From contig NZ_JAGYIU010000003.1 of NCBI RefSeq assembly GCF_018402495.1, positions 434,001 to 498,000 on the forward strand: a stretch of DNA of 64,000 bases. The letters are read 5' to 3'. The translations under genes and the position numbers were made by a program. A model generated the notes under the pieces. The model saw only the letters and a list, made by a program, of their open reading frames with translations. It was not told where the DNA came from and ran no database searches. Of this stretch, positions 7,762-17,556 are shown one piece after another. Origin of the DNA: Pseudoalteromonas sp. GTDB lineage: Bacteria; Pseudomonadota; Gammaproteobacteria; Enterobacterales; Alteromonadaceae. The first letter of the stretch is position 1, and every line of letters starts with the position of its first letter.

Positions 7762-9939
7762 TTAGTGCTGCGCTTTATATTTTAAGCGATAGCTGTGGAG
7801 CAGAGGCTCTGTATAACCGCTTGGTTGGTTGACACCTTCAAATACTAGAGCTAACGCCGCTTGATAAGCAACACTGTTAGCCAATGTTTGCTCATTAGTT
7901 GCCATAGGCGTGTAGAGGCTGTCATGCTCGTTTTGGCCATCAACAACCTTAGCCATTTTTGCCATTACTTTTTGTACTTGCTCTTTGCTACATACGCCAT
8001 GATGTAGCCAGTTGGCGATATGTTGGCTTGAAATACGTAAGGTGGCTCTGTCTTCCATTAAACCAATATGGTTAATATCAGGCACTTTAGAGCAGCCTAT
8101 TCCTTGGTCAATCCAGCGTACTACGTAACCTAAAATACCTTGCGCGTTGTTTTCAAGCTCGCTTTGAATATCTTCTTTTGACAGCGTTTCAGGGTTTGGC
8201 ATGAGCGGCGGTGTAAGTAGGCTCTCTATGCTTGCTATTTGACGCGTGGCAATGCTTTGCTGCAGGCTAAATACATCAACATCATGATAATGCATTGCGT
8301 GTAATGTAGCGGCAGTAGGGGAGGGCACCCAAGCGGTATTTGCGCCAGATTGAGGGTGCGCTATTTTTTGCTCCATCATCATCGCCATTTTATCTGGCAT
8401 TGCCCACATACCCTTACCAATTTGCGCTTTATGGCTTAAGCCACAGGCTAGGCCAACATCAACGTTGCGATCTTCGTAAGCGCTGATCCAAGGTTGTGCT
8501 TTAATAGCCGCTTTAGGCAGTACAACACCCGCTTGCATTGAGGTATGAATTTCATCGCCGGTGCGGTCTAAAAAGCCAGTGTTAATAAACACAACACGCT
8601 CTTTTGCTGCATGAATACATGCTTTTAAGTTGGCTGATGTTCGACGTTCTTCATCCATAATACCCATTTTAAGGGTGTTTTTAGGCAAACTCAGTGCCTC
8701 TTCAACCATACCAAACAAGGTATTAGCAAAGGCGACTTCATCAGGGCCATGCATTTTCGGTTTTACAATATTAATACTTTGCGCGGTTGAATTTTTAATC
8801 GTGTTTTTAGTGTTTAAATCGTGCAAAGCAGCTGTTGCGGTGAACATGGCATCCATAATGCCTTCAAACACATCATTGCCGCTAACATCAGTAATGGCTG
8901 GGTTTGTCATTAAATGTCCCACGTTACGCACAAACATCATACTGCGCCCTTTGAGGGTCAGTTTTTGGCCATCAAGACCTGTATATTGTCGGTCAGCTTG
9001 TAACGTGCGGTCGACCATTTTGTCGCCTTTTCTAAACGTTTCAACCAAGTTGCCTTGCATTAAACCAAGCCAGTTTTTGTAAACTTGTACTTTATCTTCT
9101 GCGTCTACTGCGGCAACCGAGTCTTCGCAGTCCATAATGGTTGTTAGTGCGGCTTCTAGCACCACATCTTTTAGCCCTGCTTTATCAGCTTGGCCAATAG
9201 GGTGGTGATGGTCTATTTGCAGCTCAACATGCAATCCATTGTTTTTAAGTAAAATAACACTCGGGTTTTGTGCTTCACCTTGATAGCCAATCAGTTGCTC
9301 AGGGTTTTTAAGTGTGGTGTGCGAGCTGTCTCGTAAGGTAATAGCAAGGGCGCCGTCAACAATAGAATAGTTAGTACTTTCAATATGCGAGCCATTTTCA
9401 AGCGGTAATGCTTTATCTAAAAACTGCCTAGCATAAGCCATTACTTTAAAGCCGCGAACAGGGTTGTACTGGCTGCCCTTTTCGGCGCCGTCGTCTTCGC
9501 TTAAAACATCGGTTCCGTATAAAGCATCGTATAACGACCCCCAACGTGCATTCGCTGCATTAAGCGCAAAGCGTGCATTACTAACTGGTACAACAAGCTG
9601 AGGGCCCGCTGTAAGCGCAATTTCAGGCTCTACATTTTGCGTTTCAATATTAAAGTGTTCAGGCTCATCAACTAGGTAGCCAATATCTTTTAAAAACGCT
9701 TGATACTGAGCTTGGTCAGCATTTTTATTTGCAAGATGGTAGTCATCAATTTGCTTTTGTAGCTGTTCACGCTTAGCCAGTAGTGATTTGTTCAATGGTG
9801 TAAGTGTTTGCACTATGTGGGCAAAGCTTTTCCAAAACTGGTGTTCATCAAGATGAGTACCAGGTAATAATTGTTTTTTAACAAATTCAGCAAGTTGTTT
9901 ATCAACGCTGAGTCCTGAATGGGTGAGAGTGTGGCTCAT
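7762..9939 (-). CDS. glcB: Malate synthase G
   Basis: Condenses glyoxylate and acetyl-CoA to malate, the second step of the glyoxylate shunt, in the cytoplasm. The length, 725 residues, fits the monomeric G isoform (about 720-730). Recognisable blocks include [48 protein letters not shown] (catalytic acid region), [18 protein letters not shown] and [18 protein letters not shown] near the C-terminus. The reading frame is open further upstream, but the ATG at 9939 ([11 protein letters not shown]) has AAGGAT seven bases ahead and matches the family start. It is divergent from aceA across about 240 bp, which suggests shared control of the two shunt enzymes. Confidence 0.97.
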   Translation of the reverse strand: MSHTLTHSGLSVDKQLAEFVKKQLLPGTHLDEHQFWKSFAHIVQTLTPLNKSLLAKREQLQKQIDDYHLANKNADQAQYQAFLKDIGYLVDEPEHFNIETQNVEPEIALTAGPQLVVPVSNARFALNAANARWGSLYDALYGTDVLSEDDGAEKGSQYNPVRGFKVMAYARQFLDKALPLENGSHIESTNYSIVDGALAITLRDSSHTTLKNPEQLIGYQGEAQNPSVILLKNNGLHVELQIDHHHPIGQADKAGLKDVVLEAALTTIMDCEDSVAAVDAEDKVQVYKNWLGLMQGNLVETFRKGDKMVDRTLQADRQYTGLDGQKLTLKGRSMMFVRNVGHLMTNPAITDVSGNDVFEGIMDAMFTATAALHDLNTKNTIKNSTAQSINIVKPKMHGPDEVAFANTLFGMVEEALSLPKNTLKMGIMDEERRTSANLKACIHAAKERVVFINTGFLDRTGDEIHTSMQAGVVLPKAAIKAQPWISAYEDRNVDVGLACGLSHKAQIGKGMWAMPDKMAMMMEQKIAHPQSGANTAWVPSPTAATLHAMHYHDVDVFSLQQSIATRQIASIESLLTPPLMPNPETLSKEDIQSELENNAQGILGYVVRWIDQGIGCSKVPDINHIGLMEDRATLRISSQHIANWLHHGVCSKEQVQKVMAKMAKVVDGQNEHDSLYTPMATNEQTLANSVAYQAALALVFEGVNQPSGYTEPLLHSYRLKYKAQH

Positions 9940-10178
9940 AATTAATATCCTTAAACGGTCCGACAGTGTGCAATTTTTTATGCGCGTACACCTACCATAT
10001 CGCAAAAGAGTGGCTTTGAATGCTTTTTAGCCATTCACTATATGTATAGCCGCAATAAAAACTATAAATTTACTAAATCTAAAAAATAAGCCTAATGTTT
10101 AATTAAGCGCTACAGAGCTAACGTGATGTAGTCACTCTCTCAACAATAAATATTAACACCCGTTCGAAGGACTTTATT

Positions 10179-11780
10179 ATGACAACATATCAAGGCGAAA
10201 CAGATACACTAGCAACATTATGCCAATCACAAGGCAGTGCATGGAAAACAATTAATCCTGAATACGCAACACGTATGCGTTTACAAAATCGTTTTCGCTC
10301 TGGTGTTGATATTGCACAATTTACAGCAGACATTATGCGTGAAGACATGGCTGCATACGATAAAGACACAAGCCAGTACACACAGTCTTTAGGTTGTTGG
10401 CATGGTTTTACTGCCCAACAAATGATGATGGCAATTAAGCGCCATCAAAAAACAACTAAGCGCAGTTACGTATACTTAAGCGGTTGGATGGTTGCAGCGC
10501 TTCGTTCTGAGTTTGGTCCTCTTCCAGATCAAAGTATGCATGAGAAAACATCAGTTCCGGCACTTATCGAAGAAATCTATACCTTCTTAAAGCAAGCGGA
10601 TGCACGTGAACTTGACCACTTATTTAACGAACTAGACGACGCAAAAGCAAACGGCGGGGACGTTCAAGCAGTACTTAACAAAATTGATAACTTTGAAACG
10701 CACGTTGTACCAATTATTGCTGACATTGATGCCGGTTTTGGTAACGAAGAAGCAACTTACCTGCTAGCTAAAAAGATGATTGAAGCGGGTGCTTGTGCTA
10801 TCCAAATCGAAAACCAAGTATCAGATGCTAAGCAATGTGGTCACCAAGCAGGTAAAGTTACCGTTCCTCATGAAGACTTTTTAGCAAAAATTAACGCAGT
10901 ACGTTACGCGTTCCTAGAGCTAGGTATTGATAACGGTATTATCGTTGCGCGTACCGATTCACTAGGTGCAAGCCTTACGCAAAAAGTACCGGTTTCAAAA
11001 AAACCAGGTGACTTAGCAAGCCAATACAATGCATTTTTAGAAACAACCCCAGTAAACAGTGTTGATGATTTAAATGAAGGCGAAACAGCAATGAAGCTTA
11101 ATGGTCAGCTTTGTAAGCCAACACGCCTAGACAATGGTTTATACCAGTTCCGCGAAGGCACTGAAAAAGACCGTGTAGTACTAGATTGTGTAACGAGCCT
11201 ACAGTCAGGTGCTGATTTACTGTGGATTGAAACAGAAAAACCACATGTAAAACAAATTGCTGAACTTGTTAATCGCGTAAAAGAACAAGTACCAGATGCT
11301 AAATTAGTCTACAACAACTCACCATCGTTTAACTGGACGCTGAAGTTCCGTGAGCAAGTATACCAAGAATGGCAGGAAGAAGGTCGTGACCTGAGCGCTT
11401 ACCCAAGTCTTGATGATAACAAAGCGCTTATGGCTCCAGAAATGGATGCAACAGAGCTTGCAGCAGCTGCTGACTTATTAGTACAAAACTTCCAACGTGA
11501 TGGCGCACGTGAAGCGGGTATTTTCCACCACCTAATCACTTTACCAACGTACCATACAGCAGCATTAAGCACAGATATTCTATCTGAAGGTTACTTTGGT
11601 GACTTAGGTATGCTGGCTTATGTACGTGATGTACAGCGTCAAGAAATCCGTCGTGAGCAAGCGTCTGTTAAACATCAAGATCTTGCAGGCTCAAATATTG
11701 GCGATACACACAAAGAGTACTTCTCAGGTGAGAATGCACTTAAAGCCGGTGGTGAAGCTAACACCATGAACCAATTTTAA
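10179..11780 (+). CDS. aceA: Isocitrate lyase
   Basis: Splits isocitrate into succinate and glyoxylate, the first glyoxylate-shunt step. The 533-residue protein is the long form found in Pseudomonas and many marine gammaproteobacteria. The catalytic cysteine is C220 in KQCGH (218-222), where the commonest version of the motif is KKCGH; the nearby ADIDAGFGN binds metal and substrate, and NNSPSFNWTLKF is the conserved C-terminal active-site block. AAGGAC precedes the ATG. Divergent from glcB, and followed by a strong terminator at 11802. Expected to be induced for growth on acetate, fatty acids or leucine; no specific operator was identified. Confidence 0.97.
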   Translation: MTTYQGETDTLATLCQSQGSAWKTINPEYATRMRLQNRFRSGVDIAQFTADIMREDMAAYDKDTSQYTQSLGCWHGFTAQQMMMAIKRHQKTTKRSYVYLSGWMVAALRSEFGPLPDQSMHEKTSVPALIEEIYTFLKQADARELDHLFNELDDAKANGGDVQAVLNKIDNFETHVVPIIADIDAGFGNEEATYLLAKKMIEAGACAIQIENQVSDAKQCGHQAGKVTVPHEDFLAKINAVRYAFLELGIDNGIIVARTDSLGASLTQKVPVSKKPGDLASQYNAFLETTPVNSVDDLNEGETAMKLNGQLCKPTRLDNGLYQFREGTEKDRVVLDCVTSLQSGADLLWIETEKPHVKQIAELVNRVKEQVPDAKLVYNNSPSFNWTLKFREQVYQEWQEEGRDLSAYPSLDDNKALMAPEMDATELAAAADLLVQNFQRDGAREAGIFHHLITLPTYHTAALSTDILSEGYFGDLGMLAYVRDVQRQEIRREQASVKHQDLAGSNIGDTHKEYFSGENALKAGGEANTMNQF

Positions 11781-11801
11781 TTCAACTAGATAGTGTTACT
11801 T

Positions 11802-11825
11802 AAGGGCCGCAAGGCCCTTTTTTTT
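11802..11825 (+). terminator. Rho-independent terminator of aceA
   Basis: Stem AAGGGCC / GGCCCTT with loop GCAA followed by a run of T, 22 bp after the aceA stop. Confidence 0.93.
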
Positions 11826-11851
11826 ATGCCTGCATAAAGGCAAAATTTAAT

Positions 11852-12350
11852 AGATCAGTATTTTACTAGCTATTTGGTTAGTGAGAGTTTTCAATGCAAT
11901 GAAGGTTAAAAGTGTAAATAAAATTTAAAGGATGTTTATGCTCGGCTGTGAGGGCTTTATGTTGATTACGCTTTGACACGTGTAAGCACAATAAATTACC
12001 CGCTTTTTACAGCGTATAGATCAGAGTTTAACTAACTGACTTAAAGCAGATCACGATTTAACTAGCTCCTCTTAATACAGATCAGATTTTAACTAACCAT
12101 GCTAATAACGGCCATTTTTTATTATTAAAGAGGGGTATTTGCCTTTCTAACCCACAATTTGGCCACTTAAACGCTTAATTTAAAGGTTTTTAACTGGGGT
12201 TTAGAAAGTAATAAACCGATTTTTTACTAACTGCGGTAGGTTATAAAACATTTTTTTACTAACTGAGGGCTTATAAACAGTGACTCAAACCGAATTTTTA
12301 CTAACTCAAAGTGGCTGAGTCAGTATAAACCGAATTTTTACCAACTCAGT
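11852..12350. repeat. Degenerate array of a TTTTTACTAACT-type unit
   Basis: About eight copies of a degenerate phrase, (AGATCA or TAAACCGA)-TTTTTACTAACT, are spread over 500 bp, for example near 11853, 12019, 12048, 12079, 12211, 12241, 12288 and 12327, with irregular 25-60 bp spacing and a gap in the middle. No reading frame, RNA gene or terminator accounts for it. The rest of the 11826-12587 gap holds the 17-bp motif at 12407 and a short run of TCAGNNN heptads around 12440-12470, but no gene. Confidence 0.6.
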
Positions 12351-12405
12351 TTGAAGCTAAGTCCGATATTTAGCTAAAGTATGTAAGGGATTACTCACAT
12401 TATTG

Positions 12406-12424
12406 CTGTAAAGGGGGTTTACAG
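12406..12424. promoter_or_regulatory. 17-bp palindromic motif, second copy
   Basis: CTGTAAAGGGGGTTTACAG, containing the same 17-mer as at 993 and 14732. It lies downstream of the S9 peptidase gene and about 630 bp after aceA, so its target gene is unclear here. Confidence 0.4.
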
Positions 12425-12587
12425 GGGGAAAGAGAGCTGTCAGCTTTCAGTCGTCAGCTATCAGATTAAAATTCAAAAGTTAGCAAGGAGAAAGTTAGCA
12501 AGTTGCAGCGGGTTTACTCCGTGTTATGGTTTTAGTAAATGACGCGGCATAAAGCCGCGCCTAAACTATTGACTCGCTGAAGCGCAA

Positions 12588-14606
12588 CTACTTACTATGC
12601 TTATCAAACCACCACTGAATGTAAGCCACTTTAGTCATTAAATTTGATGGACGAGCAGTTATACCATGTGAAGCGTTTGGAATGCGCACCATCGCGGTAT
12701 CAACCCCCTGTAATTTTAAGGCTTGATAAAACTGCTCTGTTTCTGAAATTGGCGTACGGTAGTCTGCTTCACCAGTCAGAAGCATGGTTGGGGTTTTAAC
12801 ATTGCTAACATAACTGATTGGTGAGCGCTTCATGTAATGCTCAATATGGTCCCAAGGTTTGCCCGGAAACCAATAATCGGCAAAAAATGGATAGAAGTCG
12901 GCAGTTAGTACAAAGCTGATCCAATTAATCACAGGCTTAGCAACCACGGCTGCAGCAAAGCGATCCGTATGGCTTACAATCCACGCGGTTAATACACCGC
13001 CGCCAGAGCCACCGGTTACAAATAACTTCGATTCATCAATAAACCCTTTTGCAATAAGCGCATCAACCCCAGTCATTAAATCATCGTAATCATTGCTTGG
13101 GTAATTATGATGAATGGTTTGCGCAAACTCTTTACCGTATGAATCACTACCACGCGGGTTCATATATAAAACTACGTTTCCTTTAGCGGCAAATAACTGC
13201 ACCTCAGCACTAAAGTGCGGGCCATAATTAGCGACAGGGCCACCATGAATTTCAAGCACCAGTGGGTATTTTTTTGATTTATCAAAACCCGGTGGGTAAG
13301 CAACCCAGCCTTGTATTGGCAGCTCATCGTGGCTTGATTTTAACCATAGCTCTTCAACCTTGGCGAGCTGTTTAGTTTGTAGTGCATCTGAGTTTAAATC
13401 AGTTAAACGCTGTACTTTGCCACGTTTTAATGTAGCTACATCAGCAGGGCGCTGGGTATCGGCCAATGTAAATGCAACATGACCATTTTCACTAATATCG
13501 AAATCGCCACCGGAATAAGGGCGACCAAACGCAACACTGCCTATTTTTTCGGTAATCACTTTGCGTTTGCCACTTCGAGGTTGATAAGCCAGCGCAGTTT
13601 GCCCTTCATCGGCATAGCTAAAATAAAGCCCTTTTGAGTTCGCACTCCACTTAATTTGGCCAACACTTCTATCAAAATCGGTGGTTAGGCTTTGAGTATT
13701 CCCTGTTTTTAAATCGCGAATATAGAGTTGGGTGTTTTCGTAATTAGTACGCTTGTCGTCATACCCTGTATAGGCAAGGTATTTGCCATCAGGTGACACT
13801 TTAGGTTGTTGATCAGGGCCATTACGATTGGTCAATGCAGTGATTTCTAAGGTATTTAAATTAAGTTCATACACTTCACTATTGGTTGGTTTAAGTGCAT
13901 GTTCAAAATGTCTATTAGCAGAAAAATACAATGTTTTACCGTCTTTACTAAAACTGACTTCCCCACCGTTATTAAAATTATCGCTGGTGAGTTGTTGAGC
14001 ATTACCCCCATTGGCATCAAGTATAAATAATTGGCTAAATCCTTTTTCAGTATAACCCCCGCCATCGGCACGATAATAAACATCGTCAATATATTTAGCA
14101 GGCTCTGCCCACGTAGCACCTTTTGGTTTTCCAGGTAAGCTGATAGGTGCAGACGTCGCCATTGGAACAAACATACTAAATACCAGCTGGTTTGAATCAG
14201 GAGTCCAACTTAGTGAGCTTGGATTGCTAGTTAAATTACTAACCTTAGCGATAGCCCCTGTTTTTAACCATTTAATATATATTTGGTTGCTACCATCTCG
14301 GTTTGATATGAAAGCAAGTCGCTGTCCGTCAGGAGAGATTACTGGCGAGTAATCCATATATACACCAGAGGTTAATGGTTGTAGTTGCCCTGTGCTGTAA
14401 TCAACAGACCAAATATTACCTACTTTACGGTCGGTTTTAATATCCATGCGGTTGCGGACAAAATACACGGTTTTACCGTCTTCTGTTATGTCTATTTGGT
14501 TGGCATATTCAAGATTAAAGATATCTTGAAGTTGTAATGTATCGGTATTGGCAACAGCTAATTGACTGCTGCCCAGTATAAGACTCATAGCTAAGAGCGT
14601 TTTCAT
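12588..14606 (-). CDS. Secreted S9-family prolyl oligopeptidase / dipeptidyl-peptidase-like enzyme
   Basis: A 672-residue exported serine peptidase. The signal peptide spans about residues 1-19 (cleavage near AVA). Residues of about 30-390 form a beta-propeller with WD40-like/TolB-type repeats (SPDGKYLAYTG, SKDGKTLYFSANR), and the C-terminal third is an alpha/beta hydrolase. The nucleophile is S534 in GGSGGG, the acid is in TGEADYRTP and the base His is in NASHGI. It cuts short peptides, probably after proline or similar residues, in the periplasm or outside. An identical 17-bp palindromic motif lies about 125 bp upstream of its start, as it does upstream of the secreted M1 peptidase. Confidence 0.9.
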   Translation of the reverse strand: MKTLLAMSLILGSSQLAVANTDTLQLQDIFNLEYANQIDITEDGKTVYFVRNRMDIKTDRKVGNIWSVDYSTGQLQPLTSGVYMDYSPVISPDGQRLAFISNRDGSNQIYIKWLKTGAIAKVSNLTSNPSSLSWTPDSNQLVFSMFVPMATSAPISLPGKPKGATWAEPAKYIDDVYYRADGGGYTEKGFSQLFILDANGGNAQQLTSDNFNNGGEVSFSKDGKTLYFSANRHFEHALKPTNSEVYELNLNTLEITALTNRNGPDQQPKVSPDGKYLAYTGYDDKRTNYENTQLYIRDLKTGNTQSLTTDFDRSVGQIKWSANSKGLYFSYADEGQTALAYQPRSGKRKVITEKIGSVAFGRPYSGGDFDISENGHVAFTLADTQRPADVATLKRGKVQRLTDLNSDALQTKQLAKVEELWLKSSHDELPIQGWVAYPPGFDKSKKYPLVLEIHGGPVANYGPHFSAEVQLFAAKGNVVLYMNPRGSDSYGKEFAQTIHHNYPSNDYDDLMTGVDALIAKGFIDESKLFVTGGSGGGVLTAWIVSHTDRFAAAVVAKPVINWISFVLTADFYPFFADYWFPGKPWDHIEHYMKRSPISYVSNVKTPTMLLTGEADYRTPISETEQFYQALKLQGVDTAMVRIPNASHGITARPSNLMTKVAYIQWWFDKHSK

Positions 14607-14730
14607 TATTTATCCCTGTTTTAAATCACTGCTCTATTTATAGGGTAGGAGAGGAATAATTAACAGTCAGATGCGACGAAGCCAGTATTTAAAACTACCA
14701 ATGAATGAAGGTGAGAAAAGAAAGTAAAAG

Positions 14731-14749
14731 CTGTAAAGGGGGTTTACAG
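14731..14749. promoter_or_regulatory. 17-bp palindromic motif upstream of the S9 peptidase gene
   Basis: CTGTAAAGGGGGTTTACAG, perfect palindromic arms around five G, located between the S9 peptidase start (14606) and the pxpA stop (14761). It is an exact copy of the motif upstream of the M1 peptidase, and so is a candidate operator for secreted-peptidase genes. Confidence 0.5.
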
Positions 14750-14760
14750 CTTAGAGGGAG

Positions 14761-15495
14761 TTATACGCTTGCGCTGCAAAGAGCCTTAATGTCTTCAATA
14801 AGCGCAACACCTTGGGCGTTATCACCGTGGACACAAATACTATCGGCGTTAAGTTTTAACGATTTTCCTGACTGGGTAGTCACACTGTTACTAGTTAAAA
14901 GCTGCTTAACCTGAGCTAATAATGTGTCTTTACTATGCACGCTGCCCGGTATATTTCGTGCTACTAATTGCCCTTGGTCAGTGTACTGCCTGTCTGCGAA
15001 CGCTTCTAAAACAAGGGTTAGTCCAAGATGACGTGCCATTGTATGGTGGTGTTTAGCATTGGCCGTGGCCAGTATCATTAATTTTAGATCAGCAGGGTAA
15101 CTGGCAACCGCCCCCATAACAGTGGTAAGCAGTTGCTGGTTTTTCATCATGTCGTTATATAGTGCACCATGGGGTTTGACATAGCTAAGGGTTAACCCTT
15201 GTGCTTTCGCCATGCCATCAAGGGCGGCTATTTGATAGTGTAAACACTGAGTGAGCTCGGCCACACTCAGGTTCATTGAGCGTCTGCCAAATCCTTGTTT
15301 ATCGGGGTAGCTTGGGTGAGCGCCAATCATCACATTATGCTGTTTAGCGAGCTTTAGGGTGTTAGCCATAACATTCGGATCGCCCGCATGAAAGCCACAG
15401 GCAATGTTTGCCATATCAATATGCGGCATTACCTGATCATCAAGCCCCATTTTCCACGCGCCAAAGCTTTCACCTAAATCACAATTGAGTTTCAT
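14761..15495 (-). CDS. pxpA: 5-oxoprolinase subunit A (LamB/YcsF family)
   Basis: PxpA cleaves 5-oxo-L-proline (pyroglutamate) to glutamate with ATP, normally together with PxpB and PxpC. The 244 residues begin MKLNCDLGESFGAWKMG and contain NIACGFHAGDP and KPHGALYNDM, the conserved LamB/YcsF blocks, at the usual length of about 245. The ATG lies one base past the stop of the upstream GH3 gene, so the two are an operon. Unusually, pxpB and pxpC are not adjacent; they may be elsewhere in the genome. Confidence 0.9.
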   Translation of the reverse strand: MKLNCDLGESFGAWKMGLDDQVMPHIDMANIACGFHAGDPNVMANTLKLAKQHNVMIGAHPSYPDKQGFGRRSMNLSVAELTQCLHYQIAALDGMAKAQGLTLSYVKPHGALYNDMMKNQQLLTTVMGAVASYPADLKLMILATANAKHHHTMARHLGLTLVLEAFADRQYTDQGQLVARNIPGSVHSKDTLLAQVKQLLTSNSVTTQSGKSLKLNADSICVHGDNAQGVALIEDIKALCSASV

Positions 15496-15496
15496 A

Positions 15497-17359
15497 TTAG
15501 TGGCTCTTTGATTGTTTAATAGTTACCGGTAAGCTGCCTTTAGCAGGGGCTTGACCGAGTAATACTTTAGCAAGTGCTGTAAATGCAGGCCCAGATACTT
15601 GCTCGTTTTTGTCTACGTCAATATTATAAGCATATGAAGCTAATACTGCATCGGCAGAGTCGCCAAACTGCGCAATATCATAAGGGGCTCGCAAACTAAT
15701 AAACACGGTGGGTATTTGTTGCTTATTAGCCATTTTAAGTAATGATTCAAGCGCTTTAGGTTGCTCTGCGTTATTGAGCGCAAAGTCTGGGTTATCGGCT
15801 AAATCATCCATCCCGCCAATTTCCACCGCGCTTTGGTTTGGCGAAGCATTGCCCGCAATGACTATGTCTGCTTGGTTAATATTATGCTCAGCTTGTGTCG
15901 GGTCAAACCCTTGCAAACTACTGCAACTATAAATTAATTTATGCGTGCTCAAGCTTGCTAGGGCTTGTTTTATAGCCATACATTTACGTGTATCGGGCAT
16001 TATAATATGAATGTGTTGGCCAGCAGTGAGCTTAAGTGGCAAGGTGTTGTTGTTATTTTTTATTTGGGTGATCGCCGCTAATGCCAGTGATGCTTCTAAT
16101 TCGCGATGTGCTTTATTACCAATAATGTGCTTAGCATTGGCTAATGCTTTAATGGGATCAGATAAAGCGTTTGATTTAAATTTACGTTTAAGCGACGTAA
16201 TGCGCTGTGCTGAATACGCAATTTCCTGTGCGTTAAGTTGCTCTGATTTAACCGCACTGACTAATGACTCAATGAGAGCATCGAGCTTTTTAATGTCATC
16301 TGGCGTTCTAATCTCTATCGGCATAAGTGCAATATCAACCCCTGCGGCAAAGGTGTTTATAATTGCTTGGGTTGGACTAAAAAAGTGACTAATACCTGCC
16401 ATATCAAGTGCATCGGTCACCACTACGCCTTGATAGTTAAGCTCATCACGAAGAATATCGGTCATGATTTTACGTGACATGGTTGCAGGCTTGATCATTT
16501 GTTTGCCATCAACATTAGTTAAGGTACTGCTATCGAGCTCAGGGTATTGAATATGCGCGGTCATTATCATGCCCGGACTATGCTGCTCAATAATGTGTTT
16601 AAAGGGTGCTAAATCTTGTGCGTAAATCACCTCTTTTGAATGCATCACTTTAGGCAAGCCAGTATGACTATCTACATTCGTGTCGCCATGTCCTGGAAAA
16701 TGCTTTAGTGCGCTAATAATGCCATTTTTTTCAAATTCACTCACTTGTGCGGCACCTAATGCTGCTACATCATTTGGGTTTTCACTAAAAGAGCGGACAT
16801 TAATGACCGGGTTGTCTGGATTCATGTTGACATCAACGGTTGGCGCGTAATTGACATTAATACCTAAAGCTGAGAGCTCAGTGGCCAATACTCGTGCGGT
16901 TTGGGTGGCAAAATAAGTACCATGCTCAGGGTAGGTTGCACCAATTGACATATTACCGGTAAACGAAGTGGCCACATCACGTGGCAGTCGTGCTACGCGT
17001 CCACCTTCCTGGTCAATTGAAATAAAAAGCGGTAAGCCTGATTTAGAGTGAGACGCAGCTTGTTGCAGTTGCTGATTAAGGCTAATTATTTGTTCTATGC
17101 TTTGGGTGTTTTCGGAAAATAAAATAACCCCACCAATATCATAACGGCTAATTGCTTTAGCGAGTTCATCAGGTAGCTCAGTGAGTGCCGTTCTACAACG
17201 CTTACTGCTTCCTTGATGGCAAAAATAGCGTAAATCGAGCATAAGTTTTTGCCCAAGTTGCTGTTCAAGCGACAGCGCAGAATCGGCAAAAGAAGATTTT
17301 ATTGGCATGAAACATCCGATTAAAAAAACAGAAGACGACAACAGGTACTTATTTAGCAA
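15497..17359 (-). CDS. Glycoside hydrolase family 3, beta-N-acetylhexosaminidase (NagZ-like), exported
   Basis: A GH3 enzyme of about 620 residues. The signature ALKHFPGHGDTNVDSHTGLP supplies the His-Asp acid/base dyad typical of NagZ-type hexosaminidases, SIDQEGGRVARLPR is the sugar-binding loop, and VVTDALDMAGI holds the nucleophile Asp. Unlike cytoplasmic NagZ (about 340 aa) it has a C-terminal extension of about 250 residues and an N-terminal signal sequence. The start is the TTG at 17359, preceded by GAGGT; the frame is open 22 codons further up. LIGC near the N-terminus could be a lipobox. It probably releases GlcNAc from chitin or peptidoglycan fragments outside the cytoplasm. It is coupled to pxpA. 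Confidence 0.85.
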   Translation of the reverse strand: MLNKYLLSSSVFLIGCFMPIKSSFADSALSLEQQLGQKLMLDLRYFCHQGSSKRCRTALTELPDELAKAISRYDIGGVILFSENTQSIEQIISLNQQLQQAASHSKSGLPLFISIDQEGGRVARLPRDVATSFTGNMSIGATYPEHGTYFATQTARVLATELSALGINVNYAPTVDVNMNPDNPVINVRSFSENPNDVAALGAAQVSEFEKNGIISALKHFPGHGDTNVDSHTGLPKVMHSKEVIYAQDLAPFKHIIEQHSPGMIMTAHIQYPELDSSTLTNVDGKQMIKPATMSRKIMTDILRDELNYQGVVVTDALDMAGISHFFSPTQAIINTFAAGVDIALMPIEIRTPDDIKKLDALIESLVSAVKSEQLNAQEIAYSAQRITSLKRKFKSNALSDPIKALANAKHIIGNKAHRELEASLALAAITQIKNNNNTLPLKLTAGQHIHIIMPDTRKCMAIKQALASLSTHKLIYSCSSLQGFDPTQAEHNINQADIVIAGNASPNQSAVEIGGMDDLADNPDFALNNAEQPKALESLLKMANKQQIPTVFISLRAPYDIAQFGDSADAVLASYAYNIDVDKNEQVSGPAFTALAKVLLGQAPAKGSLPVTIKQSKSH

Positions 17360-17556
17360 CACACACCTCAAGGCTAAATAAAAATAAAGTGCATGCAGCT
17401 TAACGATTATTGAGCTTAACTGCAAAACCCGACATATATAATAAATGTCATTTTATTGTTCCAAAAATAACAAAAATTAGGCTACTGAGTTCAATTTCTG
17501 TATTATATACGCGTGTAATATAACAGCCGTTTTATTTGTTTAGGGTGATATTAAAT

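Noticed and set aside
14705..14914. 69-codon plus-strand open frame overlapping pxpA
   Set aside because: It overlaps the end of pxpA antisense and includes the 17-bp motif; no coding signature.
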